Shown: positions 54,113 to 64,000 of the stretch, one piece after another
How positions within the stretch are numbered: position 1 is the stretch's first letter
How the letters are laid out: each line of letters starts with the position of its first letter
DNA from: Capitulum mitella
Lineage: Eukaryota > Arthropoda > Thecostraca > Pollicipedomorpha > Pollicipedidae
NCBI GenBank assembly: GCA_030062745.1
Contig: CP099841.1
Location: 5,030,423 to 5,094,422, forward strand
Direction of reading: 5' to 3'
DNA length: 64,000 nt
Position numbers and translations under genes: made by a program
The notes under the pieces: model-generated
Seen by the model: only the letters and a program-made list of their open reading frames with translations
Told to the model about the DNA's origin: nothing
Database searches by the model: none

Positions 54113-55209
54113 AGGTCAAATGTCTGAGGATTGGTCAACATAATCCAAATTTGGATATGCTTTTACCAGACGTGGAAGACAAAGATATGCCGGCCTGGTG
54201 TTTCTGGAGTACTAAACGAGAAATATCGCAGATGACCATGCCATTGTGCCAGTGACGTGTTGCTGCGAAGGTCATTATCATGCCCCACCCAAATCGACCC
54301 TCATGCGCTGTCCCTGACCTTGGTCTGCATTTTGCACCTCCCTTTGAGTGTGTGGAAAAATAGTCCGGACCATTGTCCCGAGGCCTACCACCGGGGAAAG
54401 CGTTCGGCTTGTGGCACGGCTGTCCGTGCCCCGCGGTCAAGCGCCTCGAGGCACGGCGGGATCGTTACCGGGCTCAGACCGGTCAGTCTCCGGGCGTCCT
54501 CCGATCTAGGCCACCGGACCCGGCCGGAGCACGTCCTGCCGGCGGTCAGGTCCGGCGCCGCGGGGGCCAGCCGCCAGGGTCGCCCCCCCCCCCCTCCTCC
54601 CCTCACCGCCCACCCCGCCCGTCGGGCGACGAAAGTGAAAGTGGACCACTGTTCCGCCGGCCGCCGTCGCCGCGCCACGCTCCAGGTCAGCCGGCCGGCC
54701 GGGTCATTGGCCCAGCCGGCGGGAGTGGTCCCCCCCCCCGCCCGCCCCGCCTCTGTCGGACTCGACGTCTGGGGGCCGCCGGTGCCAGCTGTCAGTGCTG
54801 CGCTGCATTCTCCAGTGGTCGTGTCTCAGCCTTGGTGATACGAATCAGTGCTGCGTTGTAGTCTTCGGTGCTTGCGTCCCGTAAGGCATCGTCATCTCTA
54901 CGCGGTGATTGTTTATCTTATGTTTATCTATTGTTTATCTGTACTTCACCATGCCGGGTCCTTGGGAAAAAGCTGGGGGATCACCATTTGGTCCGGATTT
55001 CCTCCATTCAACAGCCATTAGTCCCAAATGAAGCATATGAAACATGTCCCAGTGTACCTCATTTGTATGTAAGTTTCAAGACATCGCATCTTCCTGAGCT
55101 CTGTTTTTCCTGCCTTATTAGCCATGCATCGCAGTATCCTTCCGAAGTATCTGATAATCCATCAATACAGGCTGTCCTGTCGTTTTATCGACCCCTCTTG
55201 TGATTGCAG
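54113..55209. other. Upstream region of the CPAP1 gene
   Basis: A GC-rich block at about 54360-54840 with C-runs may be the promoter CpG island or a first non-coding exon. The coding start sits in an exon that begins with an acceptor at 55209, so at least one upstream exon must exist. I could not fix its donor. Confidence 0.35.
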
Positions 55210-55215
55210 GTCAAG

Positions 55216-55266
55216 ATGCAGAAATTTTTAGCGATATGCGCTCTGGGCTTGGCGATCGCCGGCCAG
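55216..55266 (+). CDS. CPAP1 exon 1 (signal peptide)
   Basis: Begins six bases after the acceptor TGATTGCAG. The whole coding part is the signal peptide, ending GGCCAG|GTAAGA, phase 0. A signal peptide split from the mature protein by a long intron is common in cuticle genes. Confidence 0.93.
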
Positions 55267-58200
55267 GTAAGACGGTGACCTGACTGCGGTGCTTCGACCA
55301 TCCGAAACATTACCATAATATCCCAAAACATCTTGAACAGCATAGGTAATGATCCTTACGTTACGATGTCAATGCTGTGTCGGATTTGCACAAGGTGTAG
55401 ATATTGGCCAATATAAAAACAGTACTTACGACGATTTCCTTTAAAAATAAGAGCAGAATATAAAACTCTCATACTTATAAATTCGGGATTATATCTGTTA
55501 CCTAGGTAATGATGTCCGCTTACTATCACTTGAATAACTAATAGGAGGCACGCTATTTCAAGAGTTTTAATTTTAGCTCGTCACGTGCCCCTTTGAGACA
55601 CATTCTTATTTGGAATTTGAGACAACTCAGGGTGTGATATGCGGTAAATCACACGGTGTTCCGTAAATCAGTAGGCGGCCATACGGGTCTGTCTTCTCTT
55701 GCCTCTGCTCCTGTCTCTGTCTGTCCTGGTCTCTGTTCCTTTCTTGCCTGCTCTCACCTCTGCTCCTGTCTCTGTTTGCCGCCCTTGTTTCTGTCCGCCC
55801 TTGTTTCTGTCCGCTCTCTCTTCTGCTCTAGTTTCCGTCTGGTCCCACGTTTGTTCTTGTCTCTGCCTGCCGTAGCCTCTGCCGTTGTATCTGCCTGTTT
55901 TCTACCTAGCTTTGAAGCCTACCTCTGGCTACCCTAGCCCATGCTTTGTCTGTGTCTGCTTTCGTCTCTGCTCGTGACCCCGTCTGCTCCCTTATTTGCT
56001 CTTGTCTCTGTCTGCTTTCGCCTCTAATCATGCCTTTCTGCTTTCCTTTTTGCCCTCGTCTCTGCGCTCTAACCTCTGCCCTTGTCTCTGTCTGCTTCGC
56101 ATGTGCTTATGTCACTGTGTGCTCTCACTTGTGCTCCTATTTCTGTCTGCTGTTGCCTGTGCACCTGTGACTCTGTCTGCTCTCGTCTCTGCTCTTCTGT
56201 ATGTCTGCTCTTGCCTCTTTCTCCTGTCTCTGTCAGTTCTCGCCTTTGTCCGCTCTCGTCTGCGTTCCTGTCTCTTCTGCTCTCACCTCTGCTCCTGCCT
56301 GTCTGCTCTCGCCTCTACTATTGTCCGTCTGCTGCCGTCTGTGCCCTTGTCTTCATCTGCTCTCGCCTCTGCTCCTGCCTCTGTCTGCTCTTGCTTCTGC
56401 CATTGTCTCTGCCTGCTGCCATCTGTGCCATTGCTATGTCAGCTCTCACCTCTGCCCCTGTCTCTGTCTGCTCCCGCTCGGCCCCGCTCCCGTCCGAGCC
56501 AGCACTGCATGGCGGCCGCGGCCCCCTCTCGGTCAAGGTTGCCTCTCGATCTCGGTTGATCGTTGCCGCCCGCGAGGCCGCCAAAAGCGGCGCTCGATTG
56601 GACCGAAACAGCAGCGCCGAGACGCCGTTACACGCCGTCCCAGGCCCCGTTAACTTTCCTTGCGGAGCTCCGAGGCCGCGGCGTGGCTCCGTTCGCCCTG
56701 CCGACTGCTGTTAATGGACGGGGTAATGGCGTAAGAGCGGTCCGTCATCGCGACGTGCTTGGAATCTGTCCGAATGCGTTTCTGTTTCGGATGAAAAGGC
56801 GGCTTCCATGGGGTGGGCTCGACCGGACACGAAGTCTCGTTTGGTGTCAAACTTCAGAATGCCGTTCCGCAGATAAGGCGCTGCTGATATGCGTGGACGG
56901 ACAACGTGGCACCGGATTTCTAGTGTTGTATCTTCAGTCATTATCATGTGCGTGTCAATCACTCACGCGTAGTATGTTTTCTTCTCCAACTTTCACTCGC
57001 CACTGCGGCTTTGATACCGACCTGCCGGGTGGCATGCCATTACCGACCGACACACCGTCTAATGCGTGGCGCAATCGATCTAGACTTGTGCAATGTTTCA
57101 TATAATAGCAGACCTATCAGAGACATTGCCAATCGACGTGGCATGTCAGACTGCACGATCTTTCGTGCACCGTGCCATAATAATATAGCGGTTCGTGACG
57201 TGGGGTGAGATAGCTACCTCGTGGTGTTTGTTTCATACTGATCGCTTAGTGAGATAACATCGCTGATGAACTTGAGAGGCTATGTTTCAGATCGATCGGG
57301 TGTCTGTTCTCATCCCATTTTGACTCCGTGTCCACTCTGTATCGCGACATCACGGCCAGTCCCGTTCTGCATTTCCGTTGGTTCAATGGCAATAGTTCAC
57401 TTAAGCGCATGCTGCTTGGAACACTAAACAGACCAAACAGGCTAAACAGACGCTACTGAAATGTCCCCGCGTCCAGGCGAACAGCGACGACACGCTGTAC
57501 CGGGGCCAGATCCCGAAGCGGCCGCCCACTGAGAAGCCACGCGTCGAAAACCCCGCCGACTACGACGTGTACGTGGCGCCGGGCATCGGCAGCGTCGGAG
57601 GCGACAACCTGGTGGCGGCGCCCGTCGCCCACCCGCCCGCGCCCGTCAGGAAATACGTGCCCAAGCCGTTCGTGCCTCGCGAGCGAAAGCAGGCAAGACT
57701 TTTCGTCTCCGAAACCTATTATTATCCACAAGCTGGCGACGTAACCACGAGAGTTCAAAAGGGACCGTCCCTTGTCAGCGAACTTTCCTGATTGTCAGAC
57801 GTCCGTCTTTTTCCTTAACCGACACTGTGTACTGTTAAGAAATCGTTTTTGCGACGAGCGTGGTGGTTGCGCGATAACACCATGAGCCGTTTCAATAACC
57901 GAAATGTAGCGCCGCCCCCAACTTGAGACTCACTCCAGCGGGCACGGCTGGCCGGGTCCGGCAGGTGAAGAAGTTGCAGCCGAACGGTCCCGTGCTGTAC
58001 ACGGCGCCGGAGGGCGGCTACGGCGAGCCGCGCTACGGCAGCGGCGTCAAGGCCCAGGACCTGAGCAAGATCCCCGGCTACCCGGGCGACGACTACCCGC
58101 TCTACGCCGAGGTCAGCGGGACCGGCGGAGTCGCCGTGCATCGGCCTGCAGCAGAGACTCAGACGTTAATTTTTTCCTCAGTCGGTTCATGGGCATTGCG

Positions 58201-60166
58201 TGAAAGCGCATCTGCTGTGCCCGTAGACATCAATGGCCATCCAGGCTTGGCTGTTTTGCTGTCAAGAACCTTGCCTGAATACTTTTGGGACATAATATTA
58301 ATTGCAGACGGGAAAAGCAAAATGTTGCGTACATGCTGATGAGCGTTTATCATTCGTTCCAAAAGTACTTTCGTAGTTATGACGTAATAATTGTATTTGC
58401 ATGAAATCTGGTTATCATTTGAAAATATTTCCGTGGTTTTCTGTCCGACATCCGAAGGTTAGGGATATTCTACCTGTGATGGTGTTTCATAATGTTACTG
58501 TAGATGGCCCAATTGGTTTTCTGCAGAGTCATTTAGATTCAGGGTTCTGTAAACATTTTTGTAGATGATGAAACCGTTAATTTGCCTTTCTTTAAGCGCC
58601 TACTGACACTGCGTGCGTTGCAGGCTCCCGAGACTGGTTTTACCTGTGACCAGGTGCCCCACCGCCCGGGCCTGTACGCTGATGTTGACACCAGATGCCA
58701 GGTACGTGTGATGGAGTGATAGTGGAGCTTACCGGCGTCCTTTGCTCTAAGTGCGCTTGCCACGTAGTCTTAAATGAGTGTAGGAGATATAAAAAGAGTG
58801 AAATTCTGTTCTGAATGGGTTTTTGCGGTTTCGAAAAACCTCTCCAGACATAATCACGGACCATCTGTTCCATATGAACAACAGTAAGGACCATGGCTCC
58901 CTCGATTATTTTATGCACCCATATCACAGCCCTTGAAATGATGGCACGAACCAATTAACTATTACTGTACCGCAATTCGGCACAAGGCATGGAACAAAAT
59001 ACTCTGACGGTTATTTTTCCGAATAGTGTTATTCCTCCTTACTAACTCGCAAGCGTCCTAAAAAATACAAAGATTGCTATATGGTAGAATGAGCGGACCC
59101 TTCAGATATAAAACTAACTGCGTGTATCAGCTTCTTCTTACCGCCGTTGCCGCCACCGTGGCTGTTGTCGAGATACGTCATCGTTGTGCTGACTGGGCCT
59201 TTGGTTGCTAGGCGTACCACATCTGCGAGGAGGACAACCGGCACGGCTACGCCGGCGCCACCTTCCTCTGCACCAACGGCACCGTCTTCAACCAGTACGA
59301 GCTGACCTGCGACTGGTGGTACAACGTCGACTGCGGCAACTCGGTCAACCAGTACGAGTAAGTGCCGGCATCTGATAACGGATGCTGGTTGGTTGTTAAT
59401 TAAGGTTAATGGGAGCTCAGACTGTGCAGCCATTGTCGTTCACGTGCCTGGCATAGTCATGTTCACGTGTCGTTCACGTGACGAGAGATGTCTGGCATAG
59501 ATACCGTCCCGTTACGTAATATTAAACAATCGTTAAGCGACGGCTCATTCTTCGATGCGGTTTTAAAAGGCATCATCGTCAAATAACCACTTCCCCTGGG
59601 GTAGCGTGGAAAAAAATGCCAGAAAGACTGTCGAAGTAACGTGCAGGTGTTAATGCGCACTTCACCATAGTCATATTTTTCCAGTCGGCGTCCCTAACTG
59701 CGCACAGACGTGTGAAGAGCGACGTTATGAAATAACAAAAACGTGCTGTGTTTGAAAAGCGCTAGGTTTTACAAAGAGACCTCGGTCATGTGAAGTATGT
59801 CTGGTGAAAGACATCAGTTTTTATCGCCAGCCACGTCAAAAATAACGGTGGCTTTCCAGTTAATCACCGGCGAAACGATGTACGGACAATGATTACCGTC
59901 TAAAGATGACCGATGTCACGGTGCAAATCGTCTGACGAGAGATACCCGCTCGTTGGCCGTCAATTGAGATGGACTGCGTGATTGCCGTTTTCACCGGGAG
60001 CCTGTCCGCCGATGACGGCGCCCACATCTGGACGAGATCCCACCGCCTCCGTCTGCTCCGTTCCAGGGTGAACCTGGACCCGTACAAGAACCCGTACCTG
60101 AGCACACCCGAGCAGGAGGCCAAGAAGGCTGCCCAGCAGTACGGAGCCCAGCCGCAGTACATCTGA
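55216..60166 (+). CDS. CPAP1-type cuticle protein (chitin-binding type 2), six coding exons
   Basis: 245 aa, secreted. Coding exons 55216-55266, 57477-57692, 57965-58111, 58624-58701, 59212-59357, 60067-60166; all phases join. Residues 1-17 (MQKFLAICALGLAIAGQ) are a signal peptide. Residues 18-138 are a Pro/Tyr/Gly-rich region ending KIPGYPGDDYPLYAE, typical before a CPAP1 domain. Residues 139-205 form one peritrophin-A/CBM14 domain with six cysteines at 146, 163, 169, 184, 197 and 205 (spacing 16-5-14-12-7) and aromatic DWWYNVDC. The short tail is rich in Lys, Ala and Gln. Proteins with one such domain (CPAP1) bind chitin in the arthropod cuticle. Codon use is strongly G/C-ending. No AATAAA was recognised soon after the stop. 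Confidence 0.94.
55675..56495. repeat. Polypyrimidine minisatellite in CPAP1 intron 1
   Basis: About 800 bases, almost all C and T with regular G, made of imperfect units of about 28-30 bp such as TCTGCTCTCGCCTCTGCTCC plus TGTCTCTG. Purines are rare, so long open frames on the plus strand are artefacts. Confidence 0.85.
56496..57476 (+). other. Rest of CPAP1 intron 1
   Basis: GC-rich stretch at about 56500-56710, then ordinary sequence. No exon recognised. Confidence 0.35.
57477..57692 (+). CDS. CPAP1 exon 2, followed by a GC donor
   Basis: Acceptor GCGTCCAG. Encodes DDTLYRGQIPKRPPTEKPRV through VPKPFVPRERKQ. No GT donor keeps the frame; AAGCAG|GCAAGA does and joins exon 3 in phase 0, so the intron is of the GC-AG type. 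Confidence 0.88.
57965..58111 (+). CDS. CPAP1 exon 3
   Basis: Acceptor GGTCCGGCAG. Encodes VKKLQPNGPVLYTAPEGGYG through IPGYPGDDYPLYAE. Donor GCCGAG|GTCAGC, phase 0. Confidence 0.93.
58624..58701 (+). CDS. CPAP1 exon 4 (CBM14, Cys 1-2)
   Basis: Encodes APETGFTCDQVPHRPGLYAD and VDTRCQ with the first two cysteines of the chitin-binding domain. Acceptor GCGTTGCAG, donor CAG|GTACGT. Confidence 0.95.
59212..59357 (+). CDS. CPAP1 exon 5 (CBM14, Cys 3-6)
   Basis: Encodes AYHICEEDNRHGYAGATFLC, TNGTVFNQYELTC and DWWYNVDC, completing the chitin-binding fold with its aromatic sugar-contact residues. Acceptor GGTTGCTAG, donor TACGA|GTAAGT, phase 2. Confidence 0.96.
60067..60166 (+). CDS. CPAP1 exon 6 (C-terminus, stop)
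   Basis: Acceptor CCGTTCCAG. Encodes VNLDPYKNPYLSTPEQEAKK and a Gln/Tyr-rich end, stop TGA at 60164-60166. Confidence 0.93.
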
Positions 60167-61780
60167 GGCCCGCGTCATAGCGCGCGGCCCTGAAGTACGG
60201 CGCTCGGTCGCAGCACGTCTGAGGCGCGCCCACGGCCGCGACGGACAGTGTCCGGCCCGCGGCGATTGTGGAACAGGGGGCGCTTACAGTATTTATGAAG
60301 CAGGAAAAGCTGAGGACCATGGGTGTGTCTTACCCCAACTTTGAAAAAGGGATTCGTGCGGAATGTTGCTGTGTTTGGAGTGCAGGAAACAAGAGGTTCA
60401 TTTTGAACCAGCTGTTTGAATGTATCTGCTCTATTTATGTAGGTAGTTAACCTATTTATTTCTCCTTGTCCAATGGTCCCAATGTGCCATGCTTTCAATT
60501 GGCCAAATGTCAGTGCCTTGTATACTTCAAATGTGCTGTCGATGGAATACACATATAAATACATTCCTCGGATATTTCAATGACAAGGGACGATGAAATG
60601 TTCCCTAAGGCAATGAAGCTGTGCTGCAGCACAAGACAGTGTTCGGTATGTCGCAACCCTTCTTTGGTTCTTAACATAAACGGAAGGACGACTGCATTAT
60701 TGCAATGCAGCATAATGGGCACTCACGCAGTGTGATAGCAATGACAACGCCTACCGTGGAGATATTGTTGGTTTCGTGATGTCCACGGGTCATAGGAGCA
60801 GTCGATTTAGAAAGGAGCCGTTTTTTTTTAGAAATGTAAATCCGGTTTTGTTCAGTTTCGTCGCGCTCCAAATTTGTATAAAAGATAGTCGATTAAGGCA
60901 TGTGTTAAAAACATACCTATCAATAGCTGCCATGGCTTCCTCAGAAGAGAAGACTGACTCAAAATGATATTCGATCTATTCCACCGCAAAAAGTGTCGCA
61001 GTTGTCGCCTAAAACCAAATTTTCCTTTTTTTGCATGTTATTCAAAGGGTATCCAAAACGAAAAACATTTGGAGCCAATCCATCAGCACAGCAAGGCAAA
61101 ATAGATTTAAATTGTTTTAAAGGGTTTGTCTGTCTGGACAATGCAAACTAAAATCAGCATACACCGCAACGAGTTGTATATTAATGTTATCCAGCAACTG
61201 ATGTCATTTGCCGTGCGATGGAAATAACTTTCACCAATGGCTGCTCTCGTCAGTATGTTCGTATGCTGGTACTCACAATCTTATTGTTAAGCTGGTGCCT
61301 AAAAGCACCGGCGCGCTTTGCTCAACAGACACTCACTTGTCGTCGGTGCTCATCGAAATGGATTTAACGTTGAGTATGTATCCGATATATGCTGAAGCAA
61401 ACTGCACGTCGATGCGATAATTTGTCGTAGAACATGTGCTATGAGTCATAAGACGCATAACGCTGGACTATCTGCTTAACCATGCAGAACCGGTTGTAAA
61501 GGCAGATAAGAATCATGACAATCTCGGAGGCACATCTATCATCAAAATATCCTAGAAGGAACTGAATTTCGTTTTCCATATGGAAATCGTCATTCAGACT
61601 ATCTGAATCCACCACTGGTGTTACATGTCAGAAAAATATGTTACGCCATTTTAAGCCAGATATTGTTAGACTTTCAAGTGTGGCTGCAACCATGTTTGAT
61701 CACAGGGCTCAAAACCAGATTGACTCTTCTTCATGGCGTTATGCCAATCAGCATGACGAGTGCAGGCCAACTGCTCGTTG
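60167..61780. other. 3' flank of CPAP1 and intergenic DNA
   Basis: No exon recognised. A short tandem echo of the coding end (TACGGAGCCCAGCCGCAGTA against TACGGCGCTCGGTCGCAGCA) follows the stop codon, as if the last codons had been duplicated. Confidence 0.35.
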
Positions 61781-62560
61781 ACCTGGCCAATAAGAGCCGG
61801 AGCTGGCCGTCGCCTGGCGCCGCCGGCCGCCGGACAGTCGCCGCTGACCCCGTCAGGTCGACCTTGGCAGGGCCGGCCGCGGAGCGCCGGAGCTGGCCCC
61901 GCCGTCACCGGGCCGCGGCGGCCGGAAAATCAGGACCGGCAGGGGCGCGGCCTGCCGGCCCCGAACAGCCGGCCTCCTGCCCGACCGAGGCGGGGTCGGC
62001 CGCCGCGGCCCGGCGAGGACACGGCTCAGGGTCAGTCGGCCCGACCGCAGCGCCGGACTTCCCGAGCAGGCCGGCGAAACGCCCCGTTACCTGGCCCGGG
62101 GTCAGGACTGCACCTCCTGAACACACCGTCAGAATGCACCGCCGCACAAAGACCCAGAGTCGGCCGGTGGGACCGTGGCTCCCGAACACACCACTGGAGC
62201 ACATCTCCCACTCGCGACTCATCTTCTGTCGGCGGGACGCGGCTCCAAAATTCGTCATCAGAGTGCGCCACCAAACCCCGGGAAACTTTCAAAGCCCGAT
62301 TTCACGCTTAAGAAATATGTCCAACTCACTGCCGAGCATAGCACATTCTTCACAGCTCGACTCGAAATGTCCCTTTCCATCCAGTTCCTGCGTGTGAAGT
62401 ACTGCTAACCGAAACACAGCTCCCGAATCTAACTGATTCATGGTCAGTAACAGGCAACTCGTGTCCGGACCACGCCTCGGGAACCAGGCACTGGAACTCA
62501 CCATCGGAACAAGAGCCAGCGGCAGTCAGCGAAGATAAGTGTCTAGAGGAAATGCAGCGC
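61781..62560. other. GC-rich block followed by degenerate repeats
   Basis: 61790-62110 is very GC-rich with the word GCCGGAGCTGGCC twice. From about 62110 to 62430 words like GGCTCCCGAACACACC, GGCTCCAAAATTCGTC and AGCTCCCGAATCTAAC recur at roughly 60-190 bp spacing. No domain is seen in the open frames. Confidence 0.35.
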
Positions 62561-63549
62561 CGGCACCCAGTGCCGGGGCACAACACATCAGCAAGGCCTT
62601 CAGTCAGCTGATGGCGTAAAAAAGATACAAATAACCTGGTATTGACAGCTGTAGCTTATGGTTTTCTGAGAAGTGCCAGAGACAAACGGCGTACGGAACA
62701 TGCATTTTCGTGGAAGTGAAAACACGGGCACAGCATCCAGTAACATAGCGTAGTTCCAAGCCCATTGTCCCGTGATCAGTACCAAAGCAGAAGGCATATT
62801 TTTACGCTAGATTTTATCAGCCCTGTTAGCCAGTGCCATGACAGGAGCTTCAGGCGGAAGTTCAATGAACTGTTTGAAAGCTCTCGACGTGCTCACCATC
62901 GTCTTTCCGCTGTCGCTATCAGCGATACGTGATTGCTGGCTGGAGCTTTCCATCACACTTTGGTCAGCAGCTGTCTCGGAATTCACTCTCGATGTTAGGT
63001 CTACAGTTGCGCGCCTGATACGCCGTTTCACATGAGTTTTGTTATGTGCATCCTTTTATGGGCCAGCGAACACAAATCGAAAAGGTCACAGGAAGCTATG
63101 CGGTACGCATACACGGCTCCGTTAGCAGAAAAGACCGAGTCAGCCATCCTGGGAGAAGTCAGACCGCTTTATAGGCGGAGGGGCATGGTGGATCAGAACC
63201 GCAATTTTGTTTGAGTGCGGAAATACACATGCCCAAACAGAGGCGTAGGATCATCCGAAAATTAGGTGGGGGAGGTGCACAAGCCTTTGTGAAGCAATGC
63301 TTTCAGTGAATCATAGATGACTAATGTAGGAAACGAGGAAAATTGGGAGAGAAGTGGCACCCTTGGCCCCTACTGTTCCTGCTCATACGAAGCCGTATAT
63401 CGTTTAAACTACGTCGTACGCATTATTCAGCGAGGTCTTGCGTAACGACATCGTTACTCAGAAAAGAAAACATGGGGCATGCAAGACAGAATCGACATGC
63501 CATCTTCAATCCAATGAATCTATCACGCAGTAAGGCGTCGCTCTGTGAC
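62561..63549. other. Intergenic, nothing recognised
   Basis: No gene or clear repeat recognised. A weak GAGGCGTAGGATCATC word near 63241 may be another fragment of the dispersed family. Confidence 0.25.
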
Positions 63550-63902
63550 TCCCGCCACAGGATGGCCGCCGGGTGAGGCGGCCGCACGTTTCCGGCCGGC
63601 TCTCGGGCGCCTCGGTCTGGCGGCGGCCGTCTGCGGCGCCCTGACCACGCTCCCCACCACGGGTCAGTTGGCGGCGTTGCCCAACGCTGGGCCGGCCGGC
63701 CCGGAAGACGACAGCGACATATGGCGCGACGTTACGAATTGCTCGCAGAAAAACTGAAAGTGGCGCGGCGGCGACCGCCGCCGCCGCAGTGGGGCGAGGC
63801 GGGCGCGTCTGACCGCGCACGTGCAGAGCGCTGACCGGGGATACCGCGCCGTGGAAGACGACCGCAGGGGCCGCCCGGCCGACGGCCACCACAGCAGTCA
63901 TG
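63550..63902 (+). other. Possible first exon of a gene running off the right edge
   Basis: A CpG-rich block like those of the other genes ends in AGCAGTCATG|GTGAGT: an ATG at 63900-63902 directly followed by a strong donor. If real, the exon is almost all 5'UTR. No protein can be named. Confidence 0.3.
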
Positions 63903-64000
63903 GTGAGTCCGGCGGGTTAGATCTGAGGTCCCAGGCGGTCGCTCAGTGGTGACCGGTGAGATTACGGGCCCGTTCACGGGTATGCAAACTTTGCCCGGGT

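Noticed and set aside
55946-56714. Cys/Leu/Ser-rich open frames that look like membrane proteins
   Set aside because: They are translations of the CT-rich minisatellite in an intron; the hydrophobic look comes from TCT, CTC, TGC and CTG codons.
61618-62397. 259-codon open frame
   Set aside because: It runs through a GC-rich block where stops are rare, starts in unrelated AT-rich DNA, and shows no domain or splice support.

Overview
This window is nuclear DNA of an animal, almost certainly an arthropod. It holds genes with many introns and GT-AG splice sites, a cuticle protein with a peritrophin-type chitin-binding domain, and many transposon remnants. Most coding exons are much richer in G+C than their AT-rich introns and spacers. 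A crustacean fits, and a barnacle-like genome is my guess, but the sequence alone does not settle the taxon.

Three genes are clear, all on the plus strand. (1) A SMARCAD1/Fun30-type chromatin remodeller runs from about 2118 to 21490 in 19 coding exons whose splice phases all agree. It carries one apparent single-base frameshift near 20843. (2) A CELF/Bruno-type RNA-binding protein with three RRMs lies at 27960-29810, with its whole coding sequence in one uninterrupted exon, followed by a long GC-rich 3' region with two AATAAA signals. (3) A secreted CPAP1-type cuticle protein spans 55216-60166 in six coding exons, one of them followed by a GC-AG intron. A partial CENP-B/Tigger-type DNA-binding domain is cut by the left edge on the minus strand. 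A GC-rich block near the right edge may be the first exon of another gene.

The rest is mobile and repetitive DNA. The most striking item is a 6.07-kb element at 48032-54103. It has a perfect 9-bp direct duplication at its ends and long terminal inverted repeats built of a 178-bp outer module plus tandem 317-bp units. A decayed, 5'-truncated LINE with RT and RNase H lies inside it. Other elements are a foldback-like element in SMARCAD1 intron 2 (5461-6902), a complete non-autonomous piggyBac-like element with TTAA duplications (43011-44188) plus two relatives (8409 and 34605), hAT-like MITEs, tRNA-like SINE heads, and a hammerhead-ribozyme-like motif of the Penelope type beside the 6-kb element. 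There are many degenerate tandem arrays; one of them repeats the splice acceptor of SMARCAD1 exon 4.

The three genes have unrelated jobs (chromatin remodelling, RNA processing, cuticle structure), and nothing suggests that they are co-regulated. All calls were made by eye from the sequence. No database search, folding or alignment program was run.
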